Positions 63,640 to 64,000 of a stretch of 64,000 nucleotides of DNA are shown here, piece by piece. A program made the position numbers and the translations under genes. The DNA is from Williamsia muralis (GTDB lineage: Bacteria; Actinomycetota; Actinomycetes; Mycobacteriales; Mycobacteriaceae). The stretch covers positions 1,054,001-1,118,000 of the forward strand of contig NZ_PEBD01000004.1 in assembly GCF_002735905.1 (NCBI RefSeq), in the 5' to 3' direction. Positions within the stretch are counted from its first letter, which is position 1; each line of letters starts with the position of its first letter. A model generated the notes under the pieces. The model did no database searches and was not told the origin of the DNA. It was given only the letters and a program-made list of their open reading frames with translations.

Positions 63640-64000
63640 TCAGCTGAGGCGTTCGAGCACCATCGCCATGCCCTGTCCGCCGCCGACGCACATGGTCTCC
63701 ACACCCAGGCTCTTGTCCTGCGTGCTGAGGTTGTTGAGCAGCGTCGCGGTGATGCGGGCACCGGTCATGCCGAACGGGTGGCCGAGGGCGATCGCGCCGC
63801 CCGAGACGTTCAGCTTGTCGTGGTCGATGCCGAGCTCGTTGGCCGAGCCGAGCACCTGGACCGCGAAGGCTTCGTTGATCTCGAACAGATCGATGTCGCC
63901 GATGCCCAGTCCGGCGTACTTCAGCGCCTTGCGCACGGCCTCGATCGGTCCCAGGCCCATGATCTCGGGGGAGAGGCCCGTGGCTGCGGTGGAGACGATG
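63640..64000 (-). CDS. Thiolase (acetyl-CoA acyltransferase), C-terminal part, runs off the window
   Basis: The visible 120 residues are the thiolase C-terminal domain: I-N-E-A-F-A-V-Q (catalytic Asn/His neighbourhood), N-V-S-G-G-A-I-A-L-G-H-P-F-G-M-T-G-A-R (His of the active site) and C-V-G-G-G-Q-G-M-A-M-V (second catalytic Cys). It either cleaves 3-ketoacyl-CoA in beta-oxidation (FadA) or condenses acetyl-CoA. The reading frame is open to base 64000, so the N-terminus lies outside. Confidence 0.92.
   Translation of the reverse strand, partial: IVSTAATGLSPEIMGLGPIEAVRKALKYAGLGIGDIDLFEINEAFAVQVLGSANELGIDHDKLNVSGGAIALGHPFGMTGARITATLLNNLSTQDKSLGVETMCVGGGQGMAMVLERLS

Overview
The window is chromosomal DNA of a high-G+C, mycolic-acid-type actinobacterium (order Mycobacteriales). 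Gordonia, Williamsia or a close relative fits best, but the genus is inferred and not proven. The evidence is the G+C-rich coding, frequent GTG/TTG starts, many apparently leaderless starts (TANNNT 6-8 bases before the start codon), an IdeR-type iron box, an ohr/ohrR pair, a DesA3-type desaturase with its own reductase, and a backbone in the same order as Mycobacterium tuberculosis Rv1009-Rv1026: rpfB end, rsmA, ispE, pth, rplY, prs, glmU, tetR, mfd, mazG, lpqU, eno, DivIC-like gene, DUF501 gene, ppx.

Layout. 1-4.7 kb: rpfB tail, rsmA, ispE, an ABC-F ATPase and a 3-hydroxyisobutyryl-CoA hydrolase-like gene. 4.85-11.5 kb: an inserted block behind a perfect 22-bp palindrome. It holds a TetR regulator, an MFS transporter, an alanine-racemase-fold protein, a lactone oxidase and a Tat-exported ceramidase-family protein; the first four genes overlap end to start. 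11.5-15.9 kb (minus strand): lipoprotein, prfC, fabH and pth. The prfC-fabH gap is filled by 21-bp repeats in two opposite orientations. 15.9-26.8 kb: TetR/DMT transporter pair, rplY, epoxide-hydrolase-family protein, arsC-like, prs, glmU, fabG-like, tRNA-Gln, DUF5995-like secreted protein, TetR, LigB-type dioxygenase, GNAT, SDR. 26.9-31.2 kb: mfd and mazG. 31.2-34.8 kb: efeUOB ferrous-iron uptake operon under an IdeR-like box. 35-39.8 kb: lpqU, eno, DivIC-like gene, DUF501 gene, ppx, DUF4395 gene.

39.9-49.1 kb: 14-TM MFS exporter with a small leader gene, desaturase plus ferredoxin reductase with a divergent TetR, SIMPL lipoprotein, carotenoid oxygenase, ohr/ohrR and a DinB-fold protein. 49.2-52.4 kb: PhoD-like phosphatase, an unusually AT-rich DUF2945 gene, a cold-shock gene with a strong terminator, DUF3072 and AhpD-like genes. 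52.7-56.5 kb: four-gene osmoprotectant ABC transporter, then tRNA-Leu. 56.7-64 kb: TetR plus an MpaB/Lcp-like DUF2236 protein, an MMPL transporter plus TetR with an operator-like repeat, SDR, Bax-inhibitor-family membrane protein, terminator, and the end of a thiolase.

No insertion sequence, prophage, CRISPR array or toxin-antitoxin pair was seen. The most novel signal is a pair of exactly 65-bp imperfect palindromes (31173-31237 and 39895-39959). They align over their full length without gaps, show compensatory stem changes, and in both cases include the stop codon of the adjacent gene in the same relative position. The inverted 21-bp repeat arrays at 13.83-14.16 kb are the second.
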